Shown piece by piece: positions 1-8,543 of a DNA stretch of 64,000 bases. A program made the position numbers and the translations under genes. Positions within the stretch are counted from its first letter, which is position 1, and each line of letters opens with the position of its first letter. Source of the stretch: an uncultured Pseudomonadales bacterium (GTDB lineage Bacteria; Pseudomonadota; Gammaproteobacteria; Pseudomonadales; Azotimanducaceae); assembly GCA_958296295.1 (NCBI GenBank), contig OY282460.1, positions 1,984,001 through 2,048,000 of the forward strand, given 5' to 3'. Below the pieces are notes generated by a model that searched no databases, was not told where the DNA came from, and saw only the letters and a list, made by a program, of their open reading frames with translations.

Positions 1-288
1 CTAACGGACTCTCCCGCGTGCCTGGTGCTCGGCGAGAACGATCTCGGCGTGCAGATGCGCCGCATCATGGAGGTGAGCGGCCAGAGCGCGCCGGAGACCA
101 AGCCCCACTTGGAAGTGAACCTCTCGCACCCGCTCATCCAACATTTGGACAAGGAACCGGACGAAGACCGCTTCAGAGACTTGGCCCTCGTTCTGTTCGA
201 CCAGGCCACCTTGGCGGAAGGCGCACCTGTTGCCGAGCCGGGGGCCTACGTGCAACGCGTCAACAAGCTGCTGTTGGACCTCCTCTAG
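1..288 (+). CDS. htpG: Chaperone HtpG (Hsp90), C-terminal part only
   Basis: The reading frame is open from the first base and ends at TAG 286-288, giving the last 95 residues. The segment [20 protein letters not shown], the following '[14 protein letters not shown]' and the terminal '[12 protein letters not shown]' are the dimerisation-domain end of bacterial Hsp90. HtpG is a cytosolic ATP-dependent chaperone; the ATPase and middle domains lie outside the window. Identification rests on recognition of this C-terminal signature. The start and regulation cannot be seen. Confidence 0.88.
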   Translation, partial: LTDSPACLVLGENDLGVQMRRIMEVSGQSAPETKPHLEVNLSHPLIQHLDKEPDEDRFRDLALVLFDQATLAEGAPVAEPGAYVQRVNKLLLDLL

Positions 289-323
289 GCAATCGACCCG
301 TCACCGGGCGCGGCCCCGGTTGG

Positions 324-1634
324 TCAACCGCCACCAGCCCCGAGCAGCATCCCCAAGGGCAAAGCGTCAAAACGCCTTCCGCCGACGTTGAAAGGCAACG
401 CCTGGTGCCCACCGTAGAACAGAACGCCGTGCTCCAACGTGTCGCCGGCGAACTCGGCCAACGCGGCGAGGCCCTTGAAATCCGCTGGGCGGACGCTGGC
501 GGACGCCTTCACCTCCACGCCAATGATCCGCGAATCGCCACGTTCCAGCACGATGTCCACCTCGCGTTTCCTGTTGTCGCGAAAATGCCATAGGCCAACC
601 TCCTCCTCCGCCCAAGCGGCGTGTTTGCGGCACTCGATGTAGATGAGGCTCTCGAGCAGGCCGCCGTAGTGCCGGCTTGCCAACAGCTGCCTTTCGTTCC
701 GCAAACCGAGCAGGTGGCACGCCAGCCCCGTATCGACGTAGTGCAGCTTTGGCATGCGTGTTGCCAACCGCTTGGCCAAGCCTCTCGTCCAGGCGGGCAC
801 GCGATGAACGATGTGCATGAGCTCGAGTATTTCCACATAGCGCTTGCTCAGCCGGTCGTCCAACTCCAAGTCGTTGGCGATGCTCGAGTATTTCAACAAG
901 TTGCCGGTCGCGCCGGCCAGCCAGGGCGCCAGAGCGCGCAGTTTGGAAAAGTAGTCGCCGCGGGCGGCGTGCAGCGTCTCGAAATCCTTGTAGAGCCGGC
1001 CTTCCATGTAGGACCGGAACCATGCCTGCCGGCCGCGTCGGCTTTTCCCTTGCACCTCCGGGTAGCCGCCACGCAACACCAGAGCGGCGAGGTGCTCTCG
1101 CGTGATCGCCGCGGCTGGCACGTTCGTGAACCGGCCGGCGGCCAGATAGTCGATAACGTTCAACGGCTTGCCGTGTAGTTCGGTGACGGACAGGGGCAGC
1201 AACTCCAAGCGCGCCATGTGTCCCGGCAGGGATTCTTGGGTGCGGGCGGAACGGAAGATGTCCGCCGAACCCGTCAGCAGGAACTTGCCCTTCTCGTGCG
1301 GCTCGAGCCTGTCGGAGGTTTCCTTGATGGCCGGTATCAAGGCCGGGACGTATTGGAACTCGTCCAGCACCGCACGCCTGCCGCCCAACGAACGGACGAA
1401 ACCGTGCGGGTCGCTCCGGGCCGACTCGAACGTCGCCTGGTGGTCCAGCGTGAGGTATTCCAAACCCATGTCGCGGGAGACCGAACGCGCCAGCGTCGTT
1501 TTACCCGCTTGGCGGGGGCCGGTCAGATAGACGATGCGGAACTCGGCAAGCAACTCCCCCAAGGTGGGTTGCAGGCGTCTGGCATACATCGTGGGCGTGG
1601 AGTCGATACGCTTCTCCAAGATGTGTTCGGGCAC
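324..1634 (-). CDS. AAA-family ATPase with DUF4143 C-terminal domain
   Basis: A 436-residue protein with a Walker A loop (TGPRQAGKTTLA, about residues 39-50), a Walker B-like strand (RRAVLDEFQYVP) and a sensor-type 'LLTGSAD'. The C-terminal half matches DUF4143 and ends in 'REVDIVLE...GVEVKAS', a D...ExK pattern typical of a restriction-endonuclease-like fold. Families of this kind are common accessory genes of uncertain role. An internal ATG at about 1589 is a plausible alternative start. It is read alone on the minus strand, with a five-copy 22-bp repeat immediately upstream. A decayed piece of a related gene lies near 4.8 kb. The function is not known; the domain assignment is firm. Confidence 0.85.
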   Translation of the reverse strand: MPEHILEKRIDSTPTMYARRLQPTLGELLAEFRIVYLTGPRQAGKTTLARSVSRDMGLEYLTLDHQATFESARSDPHGFVRSLGGRRAVLDEFQYVPALIPAIKETSDRLEPHEKGKFLLTGSADIFRSARTQESLPGHMARLELLPLSVTELHGKPLNVIDYLAAGRFTNVPAAAITREHLAALVLRGGYPEVQGKSRRGRQAWFRSYMEGRLYKDFETLHAARGDYFSKLRALAPWLAGATGNLLKYSSIANDLELDDRLSKRYVEILELMHIVHRVPAWTRGLAKRLATRMPKLHYVDTGLACHLLGLRNERQLLASRHYGGLLESLIYIECRKHAAWAEEEVGLWHFRDNRKREVDIVLERGDSRIIGVEVKASASVRPADFKGLAALAEFAGDTLEHGVLFYGGHQALPFNVGGRRFDALPLGMLLGAGGG

Positions 1635-1675
1635 CTTCGGATGTGGCTGTCCAGACGGGAAACCTACCCGCTATA

Positions 1676-1777
1676 GCGAGAAATGCAAGCCCTTAGCGCG
1701 AGAAATCCAAACCTTTAACGCGAGTAATACAAACCCTTAGTGCGAGAAATCCACGCCTTTAGCGCGAGGAATCCACA
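1676..1777. repeat. Five direct repeats with exact 22-bp period upstream of the DUF4143 ATPase gene
   Basis: The core GCGAG recurs at 1676, 1698, 1720, 1742 and 1764, always 22 bp apart. The unit is close to GCGAGAAATCCAAACC followed by CTTTA/CTTAG. Twenty-two bp is about two helical turns, so all copies face the same side of DNA. The array fills the gap between the 3' end of the DUF4153 gene and the start of the ATPase gene. An operator or iterated binding site for the ATPase gene is a reasonable inference. There are no unique spacers, so it is not CRISPR. Confidence 0.85.
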
Positions 1778-1787
1778 GACTGTTGGG

Positions 1788-3641
1788 TCAATCCTCACGC
1801 GTTCCGACAGCTACCCACGGTTCTGACAAGCCATACGCCGGTTGTTCGCCAAGAACCAGGTCGCCGATCCTCAGATCGCGCACCGTCCTCTCCTCGGTCA
1901 GGATCTCGCCATCGCGCAGCATGGCCAACACGTCCGTTCCCGGCGGCAGCTTGTCGCGAGGCGCCAACAGGGCGCTACGCCATGCGCCGGTGCCGTCTTC
2001 GTCGTAAACGTGGATGCCACGAACGTAGTTGCCGTAGGCTTGGATCAGAACGTAGTCTTGCCGGCCATCGGCGTCGAGGTCCGCGCCCGTCAACCAAGCC
2101 CGCCTCTTGTCCGCGTCTTTCTGCGACGGCCAATAGCCGTGAGCCCAAGCGCCATCCAGCAAGTCGCTAGCCGCTTCTTGAACGCCGGGCGGCACCTCGA
2201 GGGATTCGGGGCGGGGGCGCACTCGCGCCCAGTCGACTTTTAGACCCGATACGAACTGCGGCGACTGTTTCGCTTCGCGGATCGCTTGAGCAAGGCCGGG
2301 GTCGGCGGTCTCGTACTTCTCGATGAGCTCCCGCATTTTCAGCCAACCAGGCCGGGCAAGTTCACGCTTGACGAAATAGAAGTCGAAGTCCCGCAATGCG
2401 ACTTCGCCGCTCTCCACCCGCGCCCACTGGCTGGCCAGCGAGATCGAGCGGAAGTCCAGCAAGGGACTGTTGGCCAGCAGCGCCACGGCCAGGATCACCC
2501 AGCCCATCACCCGGTTCACGCTGGCCAGGCCAACCGGCCAAGAATCCCGCCGGCGCGCGATGTGCCAAGCGTAGCCGGCGGAAAACAGGCCGAAGAACGC
2601 CAACACGGTCGCGCCCCAGCAGCGGTCCACGCTCCAACCATGCTGATCGATGCGCAGATACAGCCCGTAGGCCGCAAGGATCGTGATCACCGGCAGCAGC
2701 GCGACGCCGACGTAGAGCAGCCGATGCACGACGATGGGGTAGGGCAGGTCGCTGCCACTCTGATACACCGCGTTGACGCCGAACAGCACCAGGCCTTGCA
2801 GGAAGAGAAGCCACAAGGTGCCGAAGCCGGACTCCCACAGCGCCAAGCCCGTGAAGGGCAACGCGGCCACGAACAACGTTTGCACGACAACGGCGAGGGG
2901 CAGCAGCAGCCGCCACAACCCCCCGAGCAGTCCGGCAATGCCGTCGATCAAACGCACGAGGCGCCGAAAGACGTGGATGCTGAAGCCGAGGGCTACTGCC
3001 AGCACGGGAAACAGAAACCAATCCTTGCTGAAGAGCTCTTCGAAGAATTCGATGCCGATCGCGGAGAACAGCAGTGCCCACAGTCCCGTTACCGCAAGGA
3101 AGATCACCGTAGCCAAAACGGCCAGCGTCAGCACGAGGAAGTTGCGCCACGAGAGAACGAACAACACGTCGTACGCGGCCCTTAGCCGCGCCGCCCAAGG
3201 TTGCAGGTACATGAGCGCCATGAAGCTAGCGACCACCAACGAGGGGATGGCGTAGGACAGCAGCGAGGACAGCGGAAACGCGCCCAAGGGCGACGCTTGC
3301 CAACCGATATACGCGGCCAAGAGCGTCACCATGGCCGAGAACACGCTGACCATCGTCAGCGTTCGCGCCAAGTTGGTCGAGTCCACGCAAAGCAGCGCCA
3401 TTCCCGGCCAAACAACGGCGAGGGTCCACAGCGGGAAGCTCGCACTTGGCGTTTGGCTTGGCCAATCGCCGCCGGCCTCGGCGCGCCACAGCCAGAGCAA
3501 CGCCAGGCCTTGGGCCAGCGCCAGGCCAAGCATGAGCAGGCGCGGCGGGTCGGGAAGACCAAGCGCTTTTGGTGGGGCCGCTGGCACGGCGTGGGCCTCG
3601 GTTGCGAATCGTTGCTTGAGTGTACGCCGATTGCCCGCCAC
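1788..3641 (-). CDS. DUF4153-family integral membrane protein
   Basis: About twelve hydrophobic segments occupy the first two thirds (for example around FLVLTLAVLATVIFLAVTGL and 'WGATVLAFFGLFSAGYAW'). A soluble C-terminal tail of about 200 residues follows, containing 'DADGRQDYVLIQAYG'. The arrangement and the segment 'DFDFYFVKRELARPG' fit DUF4153 proteins, whose function is unknown. The frame is open up to 3842, but that would overlap the divergent dioxygenase gene and add about 65 residues of low-complexity sequence. A GTG at 3641 gives 617 aa, near the usual family length, so I prefer it. The start is uncertain. Confidence 0.75.
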   Translation of the reverse strand: MAGNRRTLKQRFATEAHAVPAAPPKALGLPDPPRLLMLGLALAQGLALLWLWRAEAGGDWPSQTPSASFPLWTLAVVWPGMALLCVDSTNLARTLTMVSVFSAMVTLLAAYIGWQASPLGAFPLSSLLSYAIPSLVVASFMALMYLQPWAARLRAAYDVLFVLSWRNFLVLTLAVLATVIFLAVTGLWALLFSAIGIEFFEELFSKDWFLFPVLAVALGFSIHVFRRLVRLIDGIAGLLGGLWRLLLPLAVVVQTLFVAALPFTGLALWESGFGTLWLLFLQGLVLFGVNAVYQSGSDLPYPIVVHRLLYVGVALLPVITILAAYGLYLRIDQHGWSVDRCWGATVLAFFGLFSAGYAWHIARRRDSWPVGLASVNRVMGWVILAVALLANSPLLDFRSISLASQWARVESGEVALRDFDFYFVKRELARPGWLKMRELIEKYETADPGLAQAIREAKQSPQFVSGLKVDWARVRPRPESLEVPPGVQEAASDLLDGAWAHGYWPSQKDADKRRAWLTGADLDADGRQDYVLIQAYGNYVRGIHVYDEDGTGAWRSALLAPRDKLPPGTDVLAMLRDGEILTEERTVRDLRIGDLVLGEQPAYGLSEPWVAVGTRED

Positions 3642-3811
3642 TTCGTCGCCGCCAGCGGGTCGCGTCCCGCAGGCCGCCGGCGAACCGTCAAGCGAGTGTT
3701 GGGCGACGTTCGCAGCAAAGGCGGCGGGGCATGAACGGATCGGTCCTCCGCTGCGCACGCTCGCGGTCGGCTTGACGCTCGCGAGGCATCGGAGCGAAAC
3801 TTGCCGCCACG

Positions 3812-4741
3812 ATGGAGCGAGGAGACGCGGTGAGACGGTCACACGACAAATCCCCGGTGCGTGAGGGTGCGCAAACCGCAGACGGCGAAGAAGACCTGGT
3901 CGAGGTATGCGGCGAGCGCGTTCGCGTGCCGGGTCTCAAGGGCTGGCTGAAGGCTATAGACGAACAGGGCTATGTGTTGATTCCCGATTGGCTGGACGCC
4001 GAGCGAACGCGGCGGCTGCGCGTTGCCTTGCGGCGCGACGTCAACCCGATCCGCGAGCTGCTGCCGCCGCACCACACAACCGTGCGGGCGCACAACCTCC
4101 TCGCCAAGACGCGTTGCGTGGACGACTTGGTGGCCGACTTGCGCGTGCTGGCGCTAGCGCAAGGCGTGCTGGGCTACAAGGTGCAGATCTCGGCAGCGGT
4201 GATGTTCGATCTGTTGCCGGGTTCCAAGGCGCAGCCCCTGCATCAAGACGACAGCTTGTGGCCGATCCCGCGTCCCCATCCGCCCTTCCTGTTCAACACG
4301 GTGATCGCCGTGGACGACTTCACCAAGGCCAACGGCGGCACGGTGCTGGTGCCCGGTTCGCACCTCTGGCACGACCAGAAAGTGCGTCAGCCGCCGGACG
4401 TGGAGACGACGCAGATCGAGATGAAAGCCGGTTCGCTGGTCGGCTGGACCGGCGCGATGTGGCACGGCGGCGGCGCCAACACCACGCCGGAGAGCCGCAT
4501 GGCGGTGAATCTGAACTTCAATGTCGCCTATTTGCGTCAGCAGGAGAACCAGTACATCGGTGTCCCGCGCGAAGAGGTCGCCAAGATGCCTGAGCGCCTG
4601 CAACGCGTGCTCGGCTACCAAGGCGGCTACTCCGCCGCCGGGCCGGGCATGGTGGACCTGCGCGATCCGCTGTTGATGATGGACAAGATCCGCTTCGGCT
4701 ACGACGTGAACGACCCGGCCATGCCAAAGTTGGGGCCGTAG
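3812..4741 (+). CDS. Phytanoyl-CoA dioxygenase (PhyH) family protein
   Basis: A 309-aa Fe(II)/2-oxoglutarate oxygenase of the PhyH family. The metal triad is visible: 'HQDDS' gives the HxD pair at about residues 144/146, and the distal histidine is in 'MWHGGGANTT' at about 218. 'SRMAVNLNF' supplies the arginine expected to bind 2-oxoglutarate. The 'NGGTVLVPGSH' block is also typical. PhyH proteins hydroxylate a range of small molecules and the substrate here cannot be deduced. The gene is divergent from the DUF4153 gene, with no pathway neighbours. Confidence 0.85.
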   Translation: MERGDAVRRSHDKSPVREGAQTADGEEDLVEVCGERVRVPGLKGWLKAIDEQGYVLIPDWLDAERTRRLRVALRRDVNPIRELLPPHHTTVRAHNLLAKTRCVDDLVADLRVLALAQGVLGYKVQISAAVMFDLLPGSKAQPLHQDDSLWPIPRPHPPFLFNTVIAVDDFTKANGGTVLVPGSHLWHDQKVRQPPDVETTQIEMKAGSLVGWTGAMWHGGGANTTPESRMAVNLNFNVAYLRQQENQYIGVPREEVAKMPERLQRVLGYQGGYSAAGPGMVDLRDPLLMMDKIRFGYDVNDPAMPKLGP

Positions 4742-4785
4742 CTTCAGGCGACGATCATCCGTTGGGCTGCGGGACGCCGCCGGTC

Positions 4786-4926
4786 GCGCGATGTCCACCT
4801 CGTGTTTGCCGTTGGCCGGCAGTTCCCATAGGCCGTCCTCCCCTTTGGGCTAGCGACGTGCCGGCCGCGCCGGCCGCATAGGCTCTTGCGTTGGCACTCG
4901 GCCAGGCGTGCCAAGCACAAGTCCAC
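4786..4926 (-). pseudogene. Relic of a second DUF4143 ATPase (C-terminal fragment)
   Basis: Read on the minus strand, one frame gives 'GEDGLWELPANGKHEVDIA', which lines up with 'EEVGLWHFRDNRKREVDI' of the intact ATPase at 324-1634. The upstream part (AECQRKSLCGRR, matching IECRKHAAWAEE) is in another frame, so at least one frameshift has occurred. Only about 45 codons survive, and both ends are lost. The remainder of the gap 4742-5086 shows no gene; it holds a T-rich stretch around 4970. Confidence 0.6.
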
Positions 4927-5086
4927 GTTCGCTGCGTTCAGCCGTCATCCGGCGTCTCGGCCGCGGTTTTTTTGATGTCACCGTGATATTCATTTTGGGC
5001 GTTTTCCCCGATTTTAGGCAGAAAATCGCCATGCAGCCTCGCGGAGACCGATAGGTTTTTCTATCTTGTAATTGTAGTTGGGGAAC

Positions 5087-5721
5087 ATGATGCGGACGAT
5101 AGTTGCGGACAATCACAGCTTGTTCCGGGCCGGGGTCGTACGCCTGTTGCGGGACGTCAAGACCATCGACGTCGTTGGCGGAGCCGAGAGTGGCGAAGAG
5201 GCCGTGGACCTCGTGCGCACACTCAATCCGCATGTGGTGTCGCTGGAGATCGCCATGCCCGGCATGGGCGGATTGGAGGCGGCGCGACGCATCTTGAAAT
5301 CCAAACGCGGCACGCAAGTGGTGATGCTCACCGGCGCTTGGAATCCGCCGTTTCCGGCGCAATCGCTGCGCGCCGGGGTTTGCGGCTTCGTCACCAAACG
5401 TGGCGCTCGCCGCTGTCAAACGGGCCTACGCCCGCAAACGGTTCGTCAGCTCGGATATCGCCGAGCGGCTGGCATTCCAGTCGTTCGACGAGGAGTGCAT
5501 GTCGCCGTTCGACCAACCGTCGGGCGGGAAATGCGGATCACGCTCATGTGGTGAACTGCCAATGCGTAGCCGACATTTCAACGAATCTGCACCTCTCTCC
5601 GAAGACCGTGAACAGCCATCGCTACCGGATCTTCGACAAGCTGAGCGTGTCTTCGGACGTCGAACTCGCAACGCCCGCGGTGCGCCACGGGATGGTCAAT
5701 CCGGCGTTGAGCGTCGGCTAA
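5087..5721 (+). pseudogene. Frameshifted GacA/UvrY-type response regulator
   Basis: Three reading frames together reproduce a GacA/UvrY protein. The first (to about 5395) is a receiver domain: 'MRTIVADNHSLFRAG...VVGGAESGEEAVDLV...MPGMGGLEAARRIL'. The second (about 5405-5530) is the linker 'AVKRAYARKRFVSSDIAERLA'. The third, to 5721, is the LuxR-type helix-turn-helix 'LHLSPKTVNSHRYRIFDKL...ELATPAVRHGMV'. Two frameshifts separate them. The phosphoacceptor aspartate expected in 'VVLMD' is glutamate here (VVSLE), and the acidic pair is DN rather than DD. In relatives this regulator with GacS/BarA activates Csr small RNAs. It is probably inactive here. Confidence 0.8.
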
Positions 5722-5746
5722 CGCCTCGTTCGCGCAGCGGTTGCGG

Positions 5747-7138
5747 TCAGGTTCCCTGCGTGTCCGGTTCGCCGCCGAGGCGATGGTTCGACCGGCGCGC
5801 GGAAAGCAGCAGGATGACGCAGACGGCCGCGGCGAACGCCGGCAGCAACTCGTAGAGATCGAACAATCCGCCGTCCACGTTGCGCCACACTACGGTCACC
5901 GCGGCGCCGGTGACCATGCCGGCCACCACGCCCGTTTCGCTCACGCGCCGCCAGAACAAGCACGCGAGCACGGCCGGGCCGAAGCTCGCGCCGAGGCCGG
6001 CCCACGCATAGGCGACCAGTTCCAACACGCCGCTGTCCGGGGCCATCGCCAAGATGCCCGCGGCAAGCGCGATCGCGGCCACGACAAGGCGGCTTAGCAG
6101 CAAGGCGCGTTTATCGCCGAGCCCTGGCAGACGTGGGCGGACGACATCTTCGACCAACGCTGTGGACGCCACGAGCAGTTGCGAATCCACGGTGCTCATC
6201 ACCGCCGCGAGAACGCCCGCCAGCACCACGCCGGCCAGCCACGGCGCGAGCAGTTCCCCCGCCAGCGCGATGAAAACCGTCTCGGCGTCCGCCAGCCCAG
6301 CCGCGCCGAAATGCCTGCTGCCGGCCAGACCAACACCGACCGCCGCCGCGCCGGCCAGAACCATCCACGCCAAATTGACCCGGCGCGCCAAGGGCACCGA
6401 GCCGGCGCTGTCGATGGCCATGAAACGGGCGAGGAAGTGCGGCTGGCCGAAGTATCCAAGGCCCCACGCCAAGGCGCTCGCCGTGGCCAGCCCGCCAAAA
6501 ACCGGCGCGCTGGGGATCGTCGCCGCCGGCGTTTGCCCAAAGCCGAGCGCGGCGACCGTGATCAAGGCCGCCAGCATCAGCACGGCTTGAAACGCGTCCG
6601 TCCAGCACACGGCCAAAAAGCCGCCGAGCATGGTGTAGGCCAACACCACACCCAAGCCGAGCCACAGCGCGAAGGTGTAGTCCAAGCCCAGCGTGCTCTC
6701 GAAGAGCTTGGCGCTGGCGACGAGCCCGGCGGCGGTGTAGATGGCGAAGAAGAAGAGCACCAGCGCGGTTGCGACCACGGCCGGCAATGGTGTTTTCGCA
6801 TGCACGCTGCGGGAGATGAACTGCGGCAACGTCACCGCGCCGCCCAGCCGCTCGCTTTCGGTGCGCAACGGCGCCGCCACCAAACGCCAACTCCCCCAAG
6901 CGCCGCACGCCAGCCCAACGACGATCCACGCCTCGCCGACGCCGGCCGCGAACACCGCGCCGGGCAGCCCGAGCAGCAGCCAGCCGCTCATATCCGATGC
7001 GCCGGCGGAGAGGGCGGCCACGGGTGCCGACAGCGTGCGCCCGCCAATCACGTAGTCCGCCGTGGTGCGGGTGCGGCGAAGCGCCAATACGGCGATGGCG
7101 CCAACGACGGCGAAGTAGAGCAGAAAACCTAGCGCCAT
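5747..7138 (-). CDS. Sodium:solute symporter (SSS family, PutP-like)
   Basis: A polytopic transporter of about 463 aa from the ATG at 7138. The frame is open to 7252, but the extra 38 residues are proline-rich and not membrane-like. The N-terminus 'TADYVIGGRTLSAPVAALSAGASDMSGWLLLGLPGAVF' is the classic start of proline/pantothenate-type SSS carriers, and 'LGYFGQPHFLARFMAI' is a further family block. It couples uptake of a small solute to Na+ at the inner membrane. PutP-like proline transport is the best guess, but the substrate is not proven. It is transcribed alone. Confidence 0.87.
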   Translation of the reverse strand: MALGFLLYFAVVGAIAVLALRRTRTTADYVIGGRTLSAPVAALSAGASDMSGWLLLGLPGAVFAAGVGEAWIVVGLACGAWGSWRLVAAPLRTESERLGGAVTLPQFISRSVHAKTPLPAVVATALVLFFFAIYTAAGLVASAKLFESTLGLDYTFALWLGLGVVLAYTMLGGFLAVCWTDAFQAVLMLAALITVAALGFGQTPAATIPSAPVFGGLATASALAWGLGYFGQPHFLARFMAIDSAGSVPLARRVNLAWMVLAGAAAVGVGLAGSRHFGAAGLADAETVFIALAGELLAPWLAGVVLAGVLAAVMSTVDSQLLVASTALVEDVVRPRLPGLGDKRALLLSRLVVAAIALAAGILAMAPDSGVLELVAYAWAGLGASFGPAVLACLFWRRVSETGVVAGMVTGAAVTVVWRNVDGGLFDLYELLPAFAAAVCVILLLSARRSNHRLGGEPDTQGT

Positions 7139-7383
7139 CGGGCTGCGTGGGCTGTGTGGAGGTTGCGGCCGAGGCCACTGGAGATCGATTCGCGGGCGAG
7201 AACCCGCTGCCGGTTCGCGCACCACTGCGCCCGGCGGGAATCGCGAAAGCAATGGCGTCGCCGGCCAGGTCGCTGTCGTTCGTAGGACATTCGGCTATCC
7301 GCGCCCGCCCACAACCAAAAATTCACGCGCCGGCCAACACACACAACGAGCCGCGTCGCCAACCGACAGCCCGGCGCCGTTGC

Positions 7384-7421
7384 CAGGAGTCTGCGCCGTA
7401 GAAGACGGCGTGCGCTGCGGC
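7384..7421. repeat. Dispersed palindrome-like repeat, family A, copy 1
   Basis: CAGGAGTCTGCGCCG, a short loop and GACGGCG form a GC-rich imperfect palindrome. Related copies are at about 21950, 37713, 44164 and 62350. It lies in the gene-free stretch 7139-7558 between the symporter and DUF815 genes, which share divergent upstream DNA. I see no other gene in that gap. Confidence 0.6.
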
Positions 7422-7558
7422 AGTGGAAACCCGGCCCGCGCAATGCCGAGTTTACTGGCAAAATCCCTACCGATGTGGACTTCCAAAGCGTCGGCGGAAA
7501 CGCCCAAGAAAAACCCCAGGCCGCGAACGCCCGGCGCGGCGCCCGGTCGTCAAGGCCC

Positions 7559-8458
7559 ATGACCGGCGACGACGGCAAGCTCGCTCCGCTGCTAGACGAC
7601 GGCCGGGAACTCGTTCGGCGATTGCTGGAGTTCGTGCCGCGGCGGAATCGGTTGGATTGGCGCGCGCACCCGGCGGCGCGTTGGCGGCGCGGCCCCATCG
7701 GCGCGGAATTCACACCGCTCGCGCCCTTGGACTCCATCGCCTTGGACGATCTGCTCTGCGTTGATGACCAGAAGGGCCGACTGGTGCGCAACACGGCGCA
7801 GTTCGTGCATGGGCTGCCGGCCAACAACGCCCTGCTCTGGGGCGCCCGCGGCACCGGCAAGTCGTCCCTCGTCCACGCCCTGTTGAACCGTTTTTCCGGT
7901 GCCGGCCTGCGGCTGGTGGAGGTGGACAAGCAGGCGCTCACCGACATCGCCGCCATCGCCGCGGAACTCCGGGAGGAGCCGTTCCGTTTTCTGCTGTTCT
8001 GCGACGACCTTTCCTTCGAGGCCGAGGACGCTTCCTACAAGGTGCTCAAGAGCGCCCTTGAGGGCTCGCTGTTCAAGCAGTCCGCCAACATGCTCATCTA
8101 CGCCACCTCGAACCGTCGCCACCTCATGCCGGAGCATATGGCCGACAACCTGGCCGCGCACCATGTTCAAGGCGAGTTGCACGAAAGCGAAGCGGTGGAA
8201 GAGAAGATCTCGCTGTCGGATCGATTCGGCCTGTGGCTTTCGTTCCGCTCCTTCCGCCAAGACGACTACCTGTGCGTCGCCCGGCATTGGCTCGAGCGTT
8301 TGGCCGCCGAGCACGGCATAGCCCTGGCGTGGGACGACACGCTCCGCCACGCCGCTCTGCGGTGGGCTCTCGCCCGCGGCGTGCGGAGCGGACGCACCGC
8401 GTTGCACTTCGCCAAGGAGCATGTCGGCCGGGCGCTCTTGGAAGCGCCCCCTGGTTGA
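7559..8458 (+). CDS. DUF815-family ATP-binding protein
   Basis: A 299-aa P-loop ATPase starting at ATG 7559; an upstream ATG at 7475 would add a basic, non-conserved leader. Walker A is GARGTGKSS at about residues 97-105, and 'FLLFCDDLSFE' supplies the acidic Walker B motif. 'LLIYATSNRRHL'-like sensor residues (MLIYATSNRRHLMPEHM) and 'DRFGLWLSF' are hallmarks of the DUF815 (AAA) family. The cellular role is unknown. It is followed 85 bp later by the amine oxidase gene on the same strand, with no obvious functional link. Confidence 0.88.
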   Translation: MTGDDGKLAPLLDDGRELVRRLLEFVPRRNRLDWRAHPAARWRRGPIGAEFTPLAPLDSIALDDLLCVDDQKGRLVRNTAQFVHGLPANNALLWGARGTGKSSLVHALLNRFSGAGLRLVEVDKQALTDIAAIAAELREEPFRFLLFCDDLSFEAEDASYKVLKSALEGSLFKQSANMLIYATSNRRHLMPEHMADNLAAHHVQGELHESEAVEEKISLSDRFGLWLSFRSFRQDDYLCVARHWLERLAAEHGIALAWDDTLRHAALRWALARGVRSGRTALHFAKEHVGRALLEAPPG

Positions 8459-8543
8459 CGATTTGCGTCACCGAGGTCTCGTCGCCAAAGCGCTTCCATC
8501 TCGTTTGAAGTACGATGACCGCGAACTCCAACGGAGGGTCTCG

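Noticed and set aside
1676..1777. 22-bp repeats considered as a mini-CRISPR
   Set aside because: The units abut with no spacers, and there is no leader or cas gene.
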